A stretch of 64,000 nt of DNA, taken from contig NZ_LR732328.1 in NCBI RefSeq assembly GCF_902506325.1, forward strand, positions 248,001 through 312,000, read 5' to 3'. A program made the translations under genes and the position numbers. Source of the DNA: Limnobacter sp. 130. GTDB lineage: Bacteria > Pseudomonadota > Gammaproteobacteria > Burkholderiales > Burkholderiaceae_B. The notes beneath the pieces are model-generated. The model was not told the DNA's origin and ran no database searches. It worked only from the letters and a program-made list of their open reading frames with translations. This document shows positions 35,268 to 44,757 of this stretch, piece by piece (within the stretch, counting starts at the first letter, position 1; every line of letters starts with the position of its first letter).

Positions 35268-36002
35268 TCAAGCCCCGTAGGCCTTGTTCAGAAAGTCTTT
35301 GGAAAAAGTTTGTACGCCAGCTTCACGCCCACCGTTGTGCGACAAATCGGCGGGGGCTGGCAGCACCGCGCCTTCGCCCAGTTTCAGGCGGTGGGTAACA
35401 CGGTTGAACCGGTGCGCTTCGTGGGTGGCCACAATAATGGTTACACCGGCACGGTTGAATTCTTCAAGCAGACCCACCACCCGGGCGGCCGACTCATCAT
35501 CAAGCTGGGCTGTGGGTTCGTCGGCCAACACCAGGGCAGGGCGATTCACCACAGCGCGCGCAATTTGCAAACGCAGTTGTTGCCCGCCCGACAATTCACT
35601 GGGCAACATGCGGTCGGTGTGGCTTAAGCCCACACGGGCCAGGGCGGCTTTTACTCGGCTTTGAATGTCGGTCTCGGAAAGACCCACCACGCGCAGGGGC
35701 AGGGCCACGTTGTCGAAGCAACTGCGGTTGTGCAGCAGTTCAACGTCCATACCGGTGTAGCCCACATTGCGGCGGTAGTGCGCGCGTTCGCGGCGATTCA
35801 GGCGCGCGATCGAGCTTTTGCCCACCAGAATATCGCCTGTGCTGGGTTGCTCGAATGTGGCCAGCAAGCGAAGAATGGAGCTTTTGCCAGCGCCAGAATG
35901 GCCTTCCAGCAAGGTGAACGAGCCCTTGGGTAGCTGAAAGTTCACGCCCTTCAAGGCGGCGTGGGTGCCGTACTTCAAGGTGACGTTTTTAAATTGGATC
36001 AT
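35268..36002 (-). CDS. ftsE: Cell division ATP-binding protein FtsE
   Basis: ABC ATPase of 244 residues: Walker A GHSGAGKSS, signature LSGGQQLRLQIARAV, Walker B ALVLADEPTAQLDD and H-loop VATHEAHRF. Partner of FtsX at the septum. Its ATG overlaps the ftsY stop (ATGA). The C-terminus is somewhat longer than the E. coli protein (222 residues). Confidence 0.95.
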   Translation of the reverse strand: MIQFKNVTLKYGTHAALKGVNFQLPKGSFTLLEGHSGAGKSSILRLLATFEQPSTGDILVGKSSIARLNRRERAHYRRNVGYTGMDVELLHNRSCFDNVALPLRVVGLSETDIQSRVKAALARVGLSHTDRMLPSELSGGQQLRLQIARAVVNRPALVLADEPTAQLDDESAARVVGLLEEFNRAGVTIIVATHEAHRFNRVTHRLKLGEGAVLPAPADLSHNGGREAGVQTFSKDFLNKAYGA

Positions 36003-36940
36003 GCGGTTTGATTTCCGTCGGTGTCGATGCCAACCAATGCGTTGGCAAATTCTCGGGGGCTGAAGGGGCGTAAGTCGCCCAGTTTTTCACCCACGCCGAT
36101 AAAGGCCACGGGTACGCGGGTGCTCATGCTCATGGCGGCCAGAATGCCACCTTTGGCGGTGCCGTCTAGTTTGGTGACCACCAGCGCAGTCAGGGTCAGT
36201 GCATCGTTAAATGCCTTGATTTGCTGCAGGGCATTTTGACCATTGGTGGCATCAACCACCAATACAATTTCGTGCGGTGCGTCCATCTTGGCTTTGCCCA
36301 GCACTTTCTTCACCTTTTTCAATTCTTCCATTAGATGAATTTGCGTGGGCAGGCGGCCTGCGGTGTCTACAATCACAATGTGGCTGTTGCGGGAAATGCC
36401 CGACTGCACCGAATCAAAAGCCACGGCTGCGGGGTCGCCGCCTTGCGCGGAAATGACATCGACACTGCTGCGGTTGGCCCACACATCCAGCTGCTCGCGT
36501 GCGGCAGCACGAAAGGTGTCCCCAGCGGCCAACAGAACGGAATAGCCAATTTCGGCGTAGTGGTTGGCCAGTTTGCCAATGCTGGTGGTTTTGCCGGCTC
36601 CGTTCACACCCACCACCATCATGACCAGGGGGCGGGCGCGGTCTACGCCCATGCTGGTTTCAAGGGGGCGCAGCAAATCAAATACCGCATCGCGCAACAC
36701 AAGGCGCACTTCCTCCGGGCTGGTCAGGCCTTTCTGGTACACCGTGTCCCGCACCTTCTGCATGAGCAGTTCAGTGGCGGGCAAGCCGCAGTCGGCCAGT
36801 AGCAGGCGTTCTTCCATTTCTTCGAAAAAGGCTTCGTCGACCTTTTCGCCGGTGAACATGGAGGTGAGGCCGGAACGGGTTTTGGTTAACCCCGATTTCA
36901 AACGACCAAGCCAGTCCTGTCTCTGCCCAGGAATCTGCAT
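35999..36940 (-). CDS. ftsY: Signal recognition particle receptor FtsY
   Basis: GTPase that docks SRP-ribosome complexes at the membrane. NG domain with GVNGAGKTTSIGKLANHYAE, AAGDTFRAAAREQL, DTAGRLPTQIHL and TKLDGTAKGGILAAMS. About 313 residues: it lacks the long acidic A domain of E. coli FtsY. ATG at 36940 is preferred because GGAG lies 7 bp upstream; TTG at 36952 is the alternative. Divergent from the M16 peptidase genes. Confidence 0.95.
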   Translation of the reverse strand: MQIPGQRQDWLGRLKSGLTKTRSGLTSMFTGEKVDEAFFEEMEERLLLADCGLPATELLMQKVRDTVYQKGLTSPEEVRLVLRDAVFDLLRPLETSMGVDRARPLVMMVVGVNGAGKTTSIGKLANHYAEIGYSVLLAAGDTFRAAAREQLDVWANRSSVDVISAQGGDPAAVAFDSVQSGISRNSHIVIVDTAGRLPTQIHLMEELKKVKKVLGKAKMDAPHEIVLVVDATNGQNALQQIKAFNDALTLTALVVTKLDGTAKGGILAAMSMSTRVPVAFIGVGEKLGDLRPFSPREFANALVGIDTDGNQTA

Positions 36941-37056
36941 GTAAAACTCCAATTGAGGAAACTAAGCGGTGTGAACGACTGTCACACAGCGAGATGTTGA
37001 ATGACTTATTCTACCATTGAGCTTAAAACGCACGTTTGCTGTAAAAGGTGTCTTGA

Positions 37057-38460
37057 ATGATAAAAACAGGTTTTCAACTGAATCGCCGTTGTGTGGCACT
37101 GCTTGGCGGCGCTGCGCTGCTGGCTTCCAGCATGTTGCCTTTGGCCCATGCGGCCGATGGCGATATAACTGAGTACAAATTGAACAATGGTTTGCGTGTG
37201 GTGGTGAAGGAAGACCACCGTTCGCCCACTGTGGCGCACATGGTGTGGTACAAGGCTGGCTCGATCGACGAGTACAACGGCACCACGGGTGTAGCCCACG
37301 TGCTTGAGCACATGATGTTCAAGGAAACCAAAAACCTGAAGGTGGGCGAGTTTTCCGAAACCGTGGCCGCCTTGGGTGGCCGTGACAACGCCTTTACCAG
37401 CCGCGACTACACCGCTTATTTTCAGCAGTTGCAGGCCAAAGACTTAAGCAAGGTGATGGCCCTTGAAGCCGATCGCATGGCCAATTTGATTCTTAGCGAA
37501 AGCGAGTTTGAAAAAGAAATCAAAGTGGTGATGGAGGAGCGCCGCTACCGCACCGACGACAAGGCCACCGGGAAGCTGTACGAGGCTTTCATGGCAACGG
37601 CTTTTATGGCCAACCCCACGCGCACGCCGGTTATTGGCTGGATGAGCGACCTTGAAGCAATGACTTACAAGGACGCGCGCAAGTGGTACGACACCTGGTA
37701 CACCCCGCAAAATGCGGTGCTGGTGGTGGTGGGCGATGTACAGCCTGCCCAGGTGAAGACCATGGCCGAGAAAACCTACGGCAAGGTAAAACCCAAGAAG
37801 CTGGAAGAACGCAAGCCGCAAGAAGAACCCAAGCAGGAAGGCATACGCCGCGTGCAGGTGAAGGCACCCGCTGAAAATCCCTACCTGATTATGGGTTTCA
37901 AGGTGCCGAAGTTAAACGACGTGTTGAAAGACCGTGACGCCTATTCTTTGGCTGTTTTAAGTGCTGTGCTTGATGGTTATTCCGGTGCGCGCCTGAATCG
38001 CGAACTGGTACAAAACCAGAAAGTGGCCCTGCAGGCCGGTGCCAGCTACGACATGACGGGCCGTGGCCCTTCGCTGTTTTACCTGGATGGCGCACCTGCG
38101 CCTGGCCAAACTGTGGAGGCCTTGGAAAAGGCGCTGTTGACCCAGGTGAAAAAGGTGGCTGATGAAGGTGTCAGCGAAGCTGAGCTGGCGCGTGTAAAAG
38201 CCCAGTTGATTGCCAGCCAGGTGTACAAGCGCGATTCCGTGTATGGGCAGGCGGTTGAAATTGGCCAGAATGTGACCATTGGTTTTGAGGTGGACGACAT
38301 TGACCGAATGATTGAGCAAATTAAAACTGTGACCGCGCAGGAAGTGCAGTACGCCGCGCAAAAATTCTTCGATCAGGATCAGTTGACTGTGGGTACCTTG
38401 TTCCCGCTGCCAATTGACCCCAACAAGAAAGACGCGCCGCCCAAGGGCTTGAGTCATTAA
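37057..38460 (+). CDS. M16 family zinc peptidase (catalytic subunit)
   Basis: 467 residues with a signal peptide (MIKTGFQLNRRCVALLGGAA ... PLAHA). Inverted zinc motif HVLEH at 81-85, with a downstream Glu in the conserved FEKEIKVVMEERR segment. Bacterial two-subunit M16 enzymes pair a protein like this with an inactive partner carrying the R/Y substrate-binding pair; the next gene fits that. Periplasmic. Substrate unknown. Confidence 0.92.
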   Translation: MIKTGFQLNRRCVALLGGAALLASSMLPLAHAADGDITEYKLNNGLRVVVKEDHRSPTVAHMVWYKAGSIDEYNGTTGVAHVLEHMMFKETKNLKVGEFSETVAALGGRDNAFTSRDYTAYFQQLQAKDLSKVMALEADRMANLILSESEFEKEIKVVMEERRYRTDDKATGKLYEAFMATAFMANPTRTPVIGWMSDLEAMTYKDARKWYDTWYTPQNAVLVVVGDVQPAQVKTMAEKTYGKVKPKKLEERKPQEEPKQEGIRRVQVKAPAENPYLIMGFKVPKLNDVLKDRDAYSLAVLSAVLDGYSGARLNRELVQNQKVALQAGASYDMTGRGPSLFYLDGAPAPGQTVEALEKALLTQVKKVADEGVSEAELARVKAQLIASQVYKRDSVYGQAVEIGQNVTIGFEVDDIDRMIEQIKTVTAQEVQYAAQKFFDQDQLTVGTLFPLPIDPNKKDAPPKGLSH

Positions 38461-38494
38461 TGCGCCACTAAGTCATTACACAGGAAGCACAAGC

Positions 38495-39844
38495 ATGTTG
38501 AGTAGCAAAAACAAAGTATTTATTCGCGGCCTGTTTGCCGCAGGTGCCACCGCAGCCGCCGTGTTTGCAGCCCCGGCCAATGCCGCTTTGCCCATTGAAA
38601 GTTGGACCGCAGCCAGCGGTGCGAAAGTGATGTTCATGCGCGCCGAAGCGCTGCCCATGCTCGATGTTCGCGTGGACTTTCCGGCAGGCAACCGCGCCGA
38701 CCCCAAGGGCAAGGAAGGCTTGGCCAGCGCCACTGGCGACATGATTGGTCGCGGGGCTGTAGGCCTTTCCGAGAATGAAATTGCCGATGGTTTTGCTGAC
38801 ACCGGTGCTCAGTTCTCCGGTGGTGCCAGCAGCGATTCAGCTGGTGTGCAATTGCGCACACTGACCTCCGAGCCCGAGTTTTCAAAAGCAATTTCCCTGA
38901 TGAAAACCGTGCTGCAAAAGCCGGTGTTCAATGGCGATATTCTGGCGCGTGAAACAGCCCGAAGTGTGGCTGGCCTGAAAGAGGCTTTGACCAAACCCGA
39001 CACCTTGGCCGACCGTGCCTTTGCCAGTGCGCTGTACCCCAACCACCCCTATGGCACCCACACCACCGAGGCCAGCCTGAAGGCAATTACTTTGGCCGAT
39101 GTGGAGCAGTTTTATAAAACCCGTTACCTTGGCAACAAAGCGGTGGTGTCGCTGGTGGGCAATATTACCCGCGCACAGGCTGAGCAATTGGCCAATGACT
39201 TAACTGCCGGTTTGCCCAAGGGTGAGCTGCCAGGTAACCCCCTGGGCGGTACTGATTTTCAGGAATTGCAAGCGGCCATGAAAGGCCAGACCATTCAAAT
39301 TGATCACCCCGCTGCCCAAAGCCATATTTTGATGGGCTTGCCCGCCATGCGCCGTGGTGCACCGGATTACTTCGACCTGCTGGTGGCCAACCATATTCTG
39401 GGTGGCGGTGGTTTTGTGTCGCGCCTGATGGATGAAATTCGCGAGAAGCGCGGGCTTGCATACAGTGCTTATTCTTACTTCATGCCAGCCGGCGATGCAG
39501 GCCCATTCCAGGCGGGTGTTCAAACCAAGAAAGAGTCCACCGCACAAGCTGTACAAATCATGCGCAAAACCATTCTGGACTTTATCGAGAAAGGCCCCAC
39601 CCAGGCTGAATTGAATGCAGCCAAGCAAAACCTGGTGGGCGGCTTTCCCCTGCGCATCGACAGCAATAGCAAGTTGCTGGGCAATATTTCAATGATGGGC
39701 TTGCACGGTTTGCCTTTGGACTACCTGGACAATTGGACTAGCGAGATTGAGAAGGTGACGGTTCAAAGCGCGCGCGAGGCCTTTGCCAAACACGTGAATG
39801 CCGAGAAATTGGTGACTGTGGTTGTGGGCGGAAAGCTTGAGTAA
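38495..39844 (+). CDS. M16 family peptidase-like protein (non-catalytic subunit)
   Basis: 449 residues with a cleavable signal (VFIRGLFAAGATAAAVFAAP, ending ANA/ALP). The HxxEH zinc motif is missing; the corresponding region reads GKEGLASATGDMIGRGAVG. The C-terminal half has the R/Y pair in DEIREKRGLAYSAYSYF, the substrate-holding site of the partner subunit. It lies 34 bp after the catalytic M16 gene, so the two probably form one heterodimer. Confidence 0.9.
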   Translation: MLSSKNKVFIRGLFAAGATAAAVFAAPANAALPIESWTAASGAKVMFMRAEALPMLDVRVDFPAGNRADPKGKEGLASATGDMIGRGAVGLSENEIADGFADTGAQFSGGASSDSAGVQLRTLTSEPEFSKAISLMKTVLQKPVFNGDILARETARSVAGLKEALTKPDTLADRAFASALYPNHPYGTHTTEASLKAITLADVEQFYKTRYLGNKAVVSLVGNITRAQAEQLANDLTAGLPKGELPGNPLGGTDFQELQAAMKGQTIQIDHPAAQSHILMGLPAMRRGAPDYFDLLVANHILGGGGFVSRLMDEIREKRGLAYSAYSYFMPAGDAGPFQAGVQTKKESTAQAVQIMRKTILDFIEKGPTQAELNAAKQNLVGGFPLRIDSNSKLLGNISMMGLHGLPLDYLDNWTSEIEKVTVQSAREAFAKHVNAEKLVTVVVGGKLE

Positions 39845-39850
39845 TTTAAC

Positions 39851-40456
39851 GTGAGTAAGCTCAGGATTATTGGCGGCGCTTGGCGCAGGCACATGCTGCC
39901 CATTGCCCCTGTGGAGGGCTTGCGGCCCACACCCGACCGTGTGCGTGAAACCGTGTTCAACTGGCTGGGGCAAGACTGCACCGGCATGGCAGTGCTCGAT
40001 TTGTATGCCGGCACGGGCGCATTGGGCTTCGAGGCTGCATCGCGCGGGGCGGCCAGCGTGGTGCTGGTTGAGCAGCAACGCAATGTGGTGGCCCAGTTGC
40101 AGGAAAACAAAGCCTACCTGTTGTCCAAGTGGCCAACTGCAGAGGGCAGCCCACCTTCCATTCAAATTGAAGCCAATGATGTGTTGGCTTGCCTGAAGAG
40201 GCTGGCTGGTGCTGGAAAGCGTTTCGATTTGGTCGCGCTTGACCCGCCATTTCGCAGCGAATTGATGCTGGCCACCTTGCCCTTGATCAAGGCGGTGCTC
40301 AAACCCGGCGGGCTGGTGTATGCCGAATGGCATGAAAACCTGTTCTCAGACCCGACCGTTCTGTGCAAGGCGTTGAATGTTCAAGAAATTGATGCTTTGC
40401 GTCATTTAAAAGCGGGCCAAGTGCATGCGCATTTGTTCGCCCTGCCTGCTGTGTGA
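39851..40456 (+). CDS. rsmD: 16S rRNA (guanine(966)-N(2))-methyltransferase
   Basis: 201 residues. Starts SKLRIIGGAWRRHMLPI, with VRETVFNWLGQD, SAM motif LDLYAGTGALGFEAASRGA and catalytic DPPF (VALDPPFRSEL), all RsmD hallmarks. GTG start at 39851, six bases after the M16 stop. Followed by coaD, the widespread rsmD-coaD pairing. Confidence 0.95.
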   Translation: MSKLRIIGGAWRRHMLPIAPVEGLRPTPDRVRETVFNWLGQDCTGMAVLDLYAGTGALGFEAASRGAASVVLVEQQRNVVAQLQENKAYLLSKWPTAEGSPPSIQIEANDVLACLKRLAGAGKRFDLVALDPPFRSELMLATLPLIKAVLKPGGLVYAEWHENLFSDPTVLCKALNVQEIDALRHLKAGQVHAHLFALPAV

Positions 40457-40491
40457 TACAAAGCGTGGATAGAGCAGTATCACGCGAATAA

Positions 40492-41307
<816 letters not shown>

Positions 41308-41406
41308 GCGCAACTGCAGAAGCAACCCCCTTCGTCTTATTATCGAATTCCCCTCTGATTGTTCAAAAAGCCGTTTCTATAATTAATTCTTATAGAACTG
41401 GACTTT

Positions 41407-41424
41407 GTACGACATTTGTCGTAC
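41407..41424. promoter_or_regulatory. Perfect palindrome GTACGACA-TT-TGTCGTAC (operator candidate)
   Basis: Eight-bp perfect arms around a TT spacer, 15 bp upstream of a small ORF and downstream of a perfect TATAAT at 41378-41383 with no strong -35. The surrounding sequence is AT-rich compared with the ferredoxin gene. Likely operator for the zinc-ribbon/RHH-like protein encoded next (inference). Confidence 0.6.
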
Positions 41425-41439
41425 ATTTTTGGAATATCT

Positions 41440-41550
41440 GTGGGATATACATTCGCAAAGAAAGAAATTTTGTCAGCGCTTAAAAGTGGCAATTACCAGC
41501 ACGAGTCGCTTTTAGAGCCCGACGCTTGGTTTATCAGTGTTCATAAATAG
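41440..41550 (+). CDS. Small ORF upstream of zinc-ribbon protein
   Basis: 36-residue reading frame from GTG at 41440 (GYTFAKKEILSALKSG ... DAWFISVHK), ending 14 bp before the next gene, with GGA 7 bp upstream. Charged at the N-terminal half, no membrane span. Its position, between a palindrome and a probable DNA-binding protein, is that of a first gene in a toxin-antitoxin or regulator pair. It could also be a remnant of a longer gene. No family recognised. Confidence 0.45.
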   Translation: MGYTFAKKEILSALKSGNYQHESLLEPDAWFISVHK

Positions 41551-41564
41551 ATCTGGATTGAGTC

Positions 41565-42182
41565 ATGAAACTGTTCATTGATGGCGAAAAAAGCCGCGCA
41601 ATTTGTAATCACTGCAAGGACATAGTCTCTGTTACCTTTGTGCGCCGGGATGTACCATTTAGTGATAGAAAAGGTGCCGCTCAAGATATTCTGGTGGGTG
41701 TGTGTGATGTATGTGATCAAGTGGTTTCAATTCCAGCGCAGTCCACCCCGGCCATTTCTGAATCAAGGAAAAAAGCGCTGAAGTCGATTGAAGTGCGATT
41801 GCCCGCGATCTATCTGGACGTGCTGGATTTGGCCGCTTTCACTCTAGAGCCTGAGTCAACTCCAGAATTTCGCAAAGATTTGGTCTGTTACTACATTCAT
41901 GATTTGGCCCAAGATCCGAATCGGCTTGAGCGGGTATTTAGTGCGCACAAGCTTTCGGTTGTGAATTTCTCTTCAAAGAAGTCAAAAATTCCGAGCAAGC
42001 GATTGTCGATGAAAGTTTCTGGAAAATTGAAAGCGGAGCTCCAACGTCTGGAGGTAGAGACTGAACTGAGTACCACAGATCTTTTGAAGTCTGTGGTGTG
42101 TGATATTCAGCGTGAAGTTTTGGAAAAACCGAAATCAAGTAAAATAAAAACCTTGCAGTTTCTGGCATCAGTTGCTGTTTAA
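41565..42182 (+). CDS. Zinc-ribbon protein with RHH-like segments, possible antitoxin/regulator
   Basis: 205 residues. Two CxxC knuckles (ICNHCKD about residue 15, VCDVCDQ about residue 47) make a zinc ribbon resembling the N-terminal domain of MqsA/YgiT-type antitoxins. Two later stretches look like ribbon-helix-helix units: KSIEVRLPAIYLDVLDLAAF and KRLSMKVSGKLKAELQRLEV followed by TDLLKSVV. No known full-length family is recognised. It lies behind the palindrome and the 36-residue ORF, and overlaps the convergent AsmA-like gene by 4 bp. Confidence 0.65.
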   Translation: MKLFIDGEKSRAICNHCKDIVSVTFVRRDVPFSDRKGAAQDILVGVCDVCDQVVSIPAQSTPAISESRKKALKSIEVRLPAIYLDVLDLAAFTLEPESTPEFRKDLVCYYIHDLAQDPNRLERVFSAHKLSVVNFSSKKSKIPSKRLSMKVSGKLKAELQRLEVETELSTTDLLKSVVCDIQREVLEKPKSSKIKTLQFLASVAV

Positions 42183-43408
42183 GGTATCCCTGTCTGAATT
42201 GGACACAACACCAAACTCGAGTTCTCTGCAGGGTGGTCGTTCAACACCCTGAACCAGCCCTCCTGCCAGGCCCAGTAAGGCTTGTCTTCCCGAATCTTGG
42301 TTTCACCTGCTTCGCAATTCAATTCACGAACCTGTGCCTCGGCGGGAATGCCTTCGCTGCCCTGTATGGTTTCGGGTTGCAATTCAAGCAAACTCTCTGA
42401 TGCTGTGTAGTTCATGTTGAATGTCCAGGCTTGGGCATCTTCATGGGTGTAGGTCCATTCCGCCTTGTTCATTGACCAGTCTTGGGCGGGCAATCCACCT
42501 TCAAATTGTTGGGCAGAAAATGCAGCCTGGTGAGTTTCAGGCAAGTCGTCGCGACGAATATAAGTGCGAAGATTGTCACCATTCAATTTGATGAAGGGCG
42601 CGCCTTCGCCATTGTTGGCTTGCAGAATTCGAAGCGCCAGAAAATCCTGTTCAGCCGAACCCGTCCAGGGAAATCCGTTCCATTGACCATCCAAATCGAT
42701 CTTCAGTTTTTTCAGAATAATCTCGCGCATGGCGCCTGCTTCGGTTTGCGCGTTCATGGCCAAATACAACTGATTGTTTTCTTGTGGGGTTTTTATGCCC
42801 AAGCGCCAACCAAGGTTGAACTGATTTTCTGTGCTGTTGCTGCCCAGCTGAAATTTAAGCTGTTCAATTTTCCCGTTGATTTCTTGTTGGGCTGCGGTGT
42901 TGCGCACAGTGAACTGCGCCTGTTCCAGCTCCAGTTTTTTCAGGTTGAGATTTGGCGTGAAAAAGCCAGGATTGGCTACCTGTGTGCTTTGCCATGCGCG
43001 GGCAGCCAGCGCCACCGGAAGAACCGGTGTGCAGTCCAGATTAATTTGGGTGCAATCTGCTTCTTTTTCTGCCTGAACGGCCAAGCCTTTCACGCTCAGT
43101 GACTCAACCTGGATTCGCCCTTGCTTGATGGATTCGAAGGCGTTCATGCCCAGCCTGATCAACGCCAGTTGCAGGTTTTCCTTGCGGGTGGGGTCGTCGA
43201 TTTCTATTTCAGAAATGATGAGTTGTGGTTTCAGGGAAAGTGCAAGCACCACGCGTTTTACGTCAATACGCTGGTCGGGATACTGGTTACGAACGCTGTT
43301 TAGCTTGGGTTCCCAAACAAAGCGGGGCACCACCACGCCGTGGGACAACATGATGCCCAGCAGGACGATCACAAAGGCGAGAATGGACAACTTCAGGGCT
43401 TTGGACAT
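42179..43408 (-). CDS. AsmA/DUF748-like membrane-anchored protein
   Basis: 409 residues from ATG 43408. One N-terminal membrane helix (LKLSILAFVIVLLGIMLSHG) is followed by a long periplasmic region of beta-rich segments (PQLIISEIEIDDPTRKENLQ; ESLSVKGLAVQAEKEADC), the pattern of AsmA-type envelope proteins. Assignment is by pattern only. Just upstream is the terminator of ychF, so it is a separate transcript. Confidence 0.55.
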   Translation of the reverse strand: MSKALKLSILAFVIVLLGIMLSHGVVVPRFVWEPKLNSVRNQYPDQRIDVKRVVLALSLKPQLIISEIEIDDPTRKENLQLALIRLGMNAFESIKQGRIQVESLSVKGLAVQAEKEADCTQINLDCTPVLPVALAARAWQSTQVANPGFFTPNLNLKKLELEQAQFTVRNTAAQQEINGKIEQLKFQLGSNSTENQFNLGWRLGIKTPQENNQLYLAMNAQTEAGAMREIILKKLKIDLDGQWNGFPWTGSAEQDFLALRILQANNGEGAPFIKLNGDNLRTYIRRDDLPETHQAAFSAQQFEGGLPAQDWSMNKAEWTYTHEDAQAWTFNMNYTASESLLELQPETIQGSEGIPAEAQVRELNCEAGETKIREDKPYWAWQEGWFRVLNDHPAENSSLVLCPIQTGIP

Positions 43409-43462
43409 GGCGTGGTGCAGCGAGTTGAAACTGCTAATACCGTAGCACAGAAATGAGACTGC

Positions 43463-43493
43463 CAAAAAACAAGGCCCCGAAGGGCCTTTGTTT
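43463..43493 (-). terminator. Rho-independent terminator after ychF
   Basis: Stem built from AACAAGGCCC and GGGCC-TTTGTT with a short GAA-type loop; on the minus strand it ends in a run of T. It lies 11 bp past the ychF stop. Confidence 0.8.
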
Positions 43494-43503
43494 AAACGTT
43501 GGG

Positions 43504-44595
43504 TTAGACGTTGAACAGGAAGTTCAGCACGTCCCCGTCTTTCACCACATATTCTTTGCCTTCGGCCCGCATTTTGCCAGCTTCCTTGGCTCCGTTTTCG
43601 CCTTTGAACTGAATGTAGTCGTCGTACGCAATGGTTTGGGCACGAATAAAGCCGCGTTCGAAATCGGTGTGAATGACACCCGCGGCCTTGGGGCCCGTAT
43701 CGCCAATCTTGATGGTCCAGGCACGCACTTCTTTCACGCCAGCGGTGAAATAGGTTTGTAAGCCCAGCAGCTTGAAGCCAGCGCGAATCACACGGTTCAA
43801 GCCTGGCTCGGTCATGCCCATGTCGGCCAGGAATTCCATTTTGTCGGCGTCGTCAAGATCAGCAACTTCAGCTTCAATGGCTGCGCACACTGCAACCACA
43901 GGCGCATTCTGTTTGGCTGCATATTCTTGCAGGCGCTCCAGGAACGGGTTGTTCTCAAAACCATCTTCAGCCACGTTGGCCACGTACATGGCTGGCTTGG
44001 CAGTGATCAGGCCAAAGCTTTTAATGGCAAACAATTCCTCGGGGTCCAGGCCGAGTGCGCGCACCGGTTTGGCTTCGTTTAACTGGGCTTCACAGCGTTG
44101 CAAAATAGCCAGAATTTTTGCGGCTTCTTTGTCGTTTGCGCGGGCCTGTTTGGCATAGCGGTGAACCGCTTTTTCAACGGTACCCATGTCAGCCAAACAC
44201 AATTCGGTTTCAATGGTTTCAATGTCGGAAAGTGGATCGACTTTGCCATTCACATGAATCACATTCTCGTCTTCGAAGCAGCGCACCACATTCACAATGG
44301 CATCGGTTTCGCGAATATGGGCCAGAAACTGGTTGCCCAAACCTTCGCCTTTGGACGCCCCGGCCACCAGGCCTGCGATGTCTACAAATTCAACCGTGGC
44401 GGGCAAAATACGCTCGGGTTTTACAATGTCGGCCAGCTTTTGCAGGCGCTCATCGGGCACCTCAACCATGCCCACGTTGGGCTCGATTGTGCAGAAGGGA
44501 TAGTTTTCTGCAGCAATGCCCGCTTTGGTCAGCGCGTTGAACAGGGTAGATTTACCGACGTTGGGAAGGCCAACGATGCCGCATTTGAGAGTCAT
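43504..44595 (-). CDS. ychF: Redox-regulated ATPase YchF (Obg-like)
   Basis: 363-residue P-loop ATPase of the Obg family: [40 protein letters not shown], and a C-terminal TGS domain ending [11 protein letters not shown]. Binds ribosomes and is linked to stress responses. The gene is intact although a genomic island begins inside its 5' end: the first codons and start site come from the island's own copy of the ychF 5' end, which preserves the reading frame. The displaced original start is at 50948-51052. Confidence 0.95.
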   Translation of the reverse strand: MTLKCGIVGLPNVGKSTLFNALTKAGIAAENYPFCTIEPNVGMVEVPDERLQKLADIVKPERILPATVEFVDIAGLVAGASKGEGLGNQFLAHIRETDAIVNVVRCFEDENVIHVNGKVDPLSDIETIETELCLADMGTVEKAVHRYAKQARANDKEAAKILAILQRCEAQLNEAKPVRALGLDPEELFAIKSFGLITAKPAMYVANVAEDGFENNPFLERLQEYAAKQNAPVVAVCAAIEAEVADLDDADKMEFLADMGMTEPGLNRVIRAGFKLLGLQTYFTAGVKEVRAWTIKIGDTGPKAAGVIHTDFERGFIRAQTIAYDDYIQFKGENGAKEAGKMRAEGKEYVVKDGDVLNFLFNV

Positions 44596-44603
44596 GAGAA
44601 TTC
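44492..44603. repeat. attL: 112-bp repeat inside ychF
   Basis: Matches 50949-51060 at 106 of 112 positions. The differences are five on the codon-side of the core (44549-44589) and one near the start codon. The core encodes the P-loop region of YchF, which explains why the target is so conserved. Confidence 0.88.
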
Positions 44604-44757
44604 CTAATTAAATCAAGGCACAACCGAGCCCAACGTGGGCAAGGTTGAAGTGCCCGACATCGCAACTGATGTTCACCGATGGGTATTCGAGTGCCGAAGC
44701 AAAACAACACAAAAAACCGCTGTTTTTTAACAATTTTGTGTCTGTTTTGTAGCCAAT

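Noticed and set aside
35764-35775. GGCGGTAG word as an ops site
   Set aside because: Lies inside ftsE on the antisense strand; similar chance hits occur in ugd (about 11.27 kb) and the histidine kinase (about 21.6 kb).
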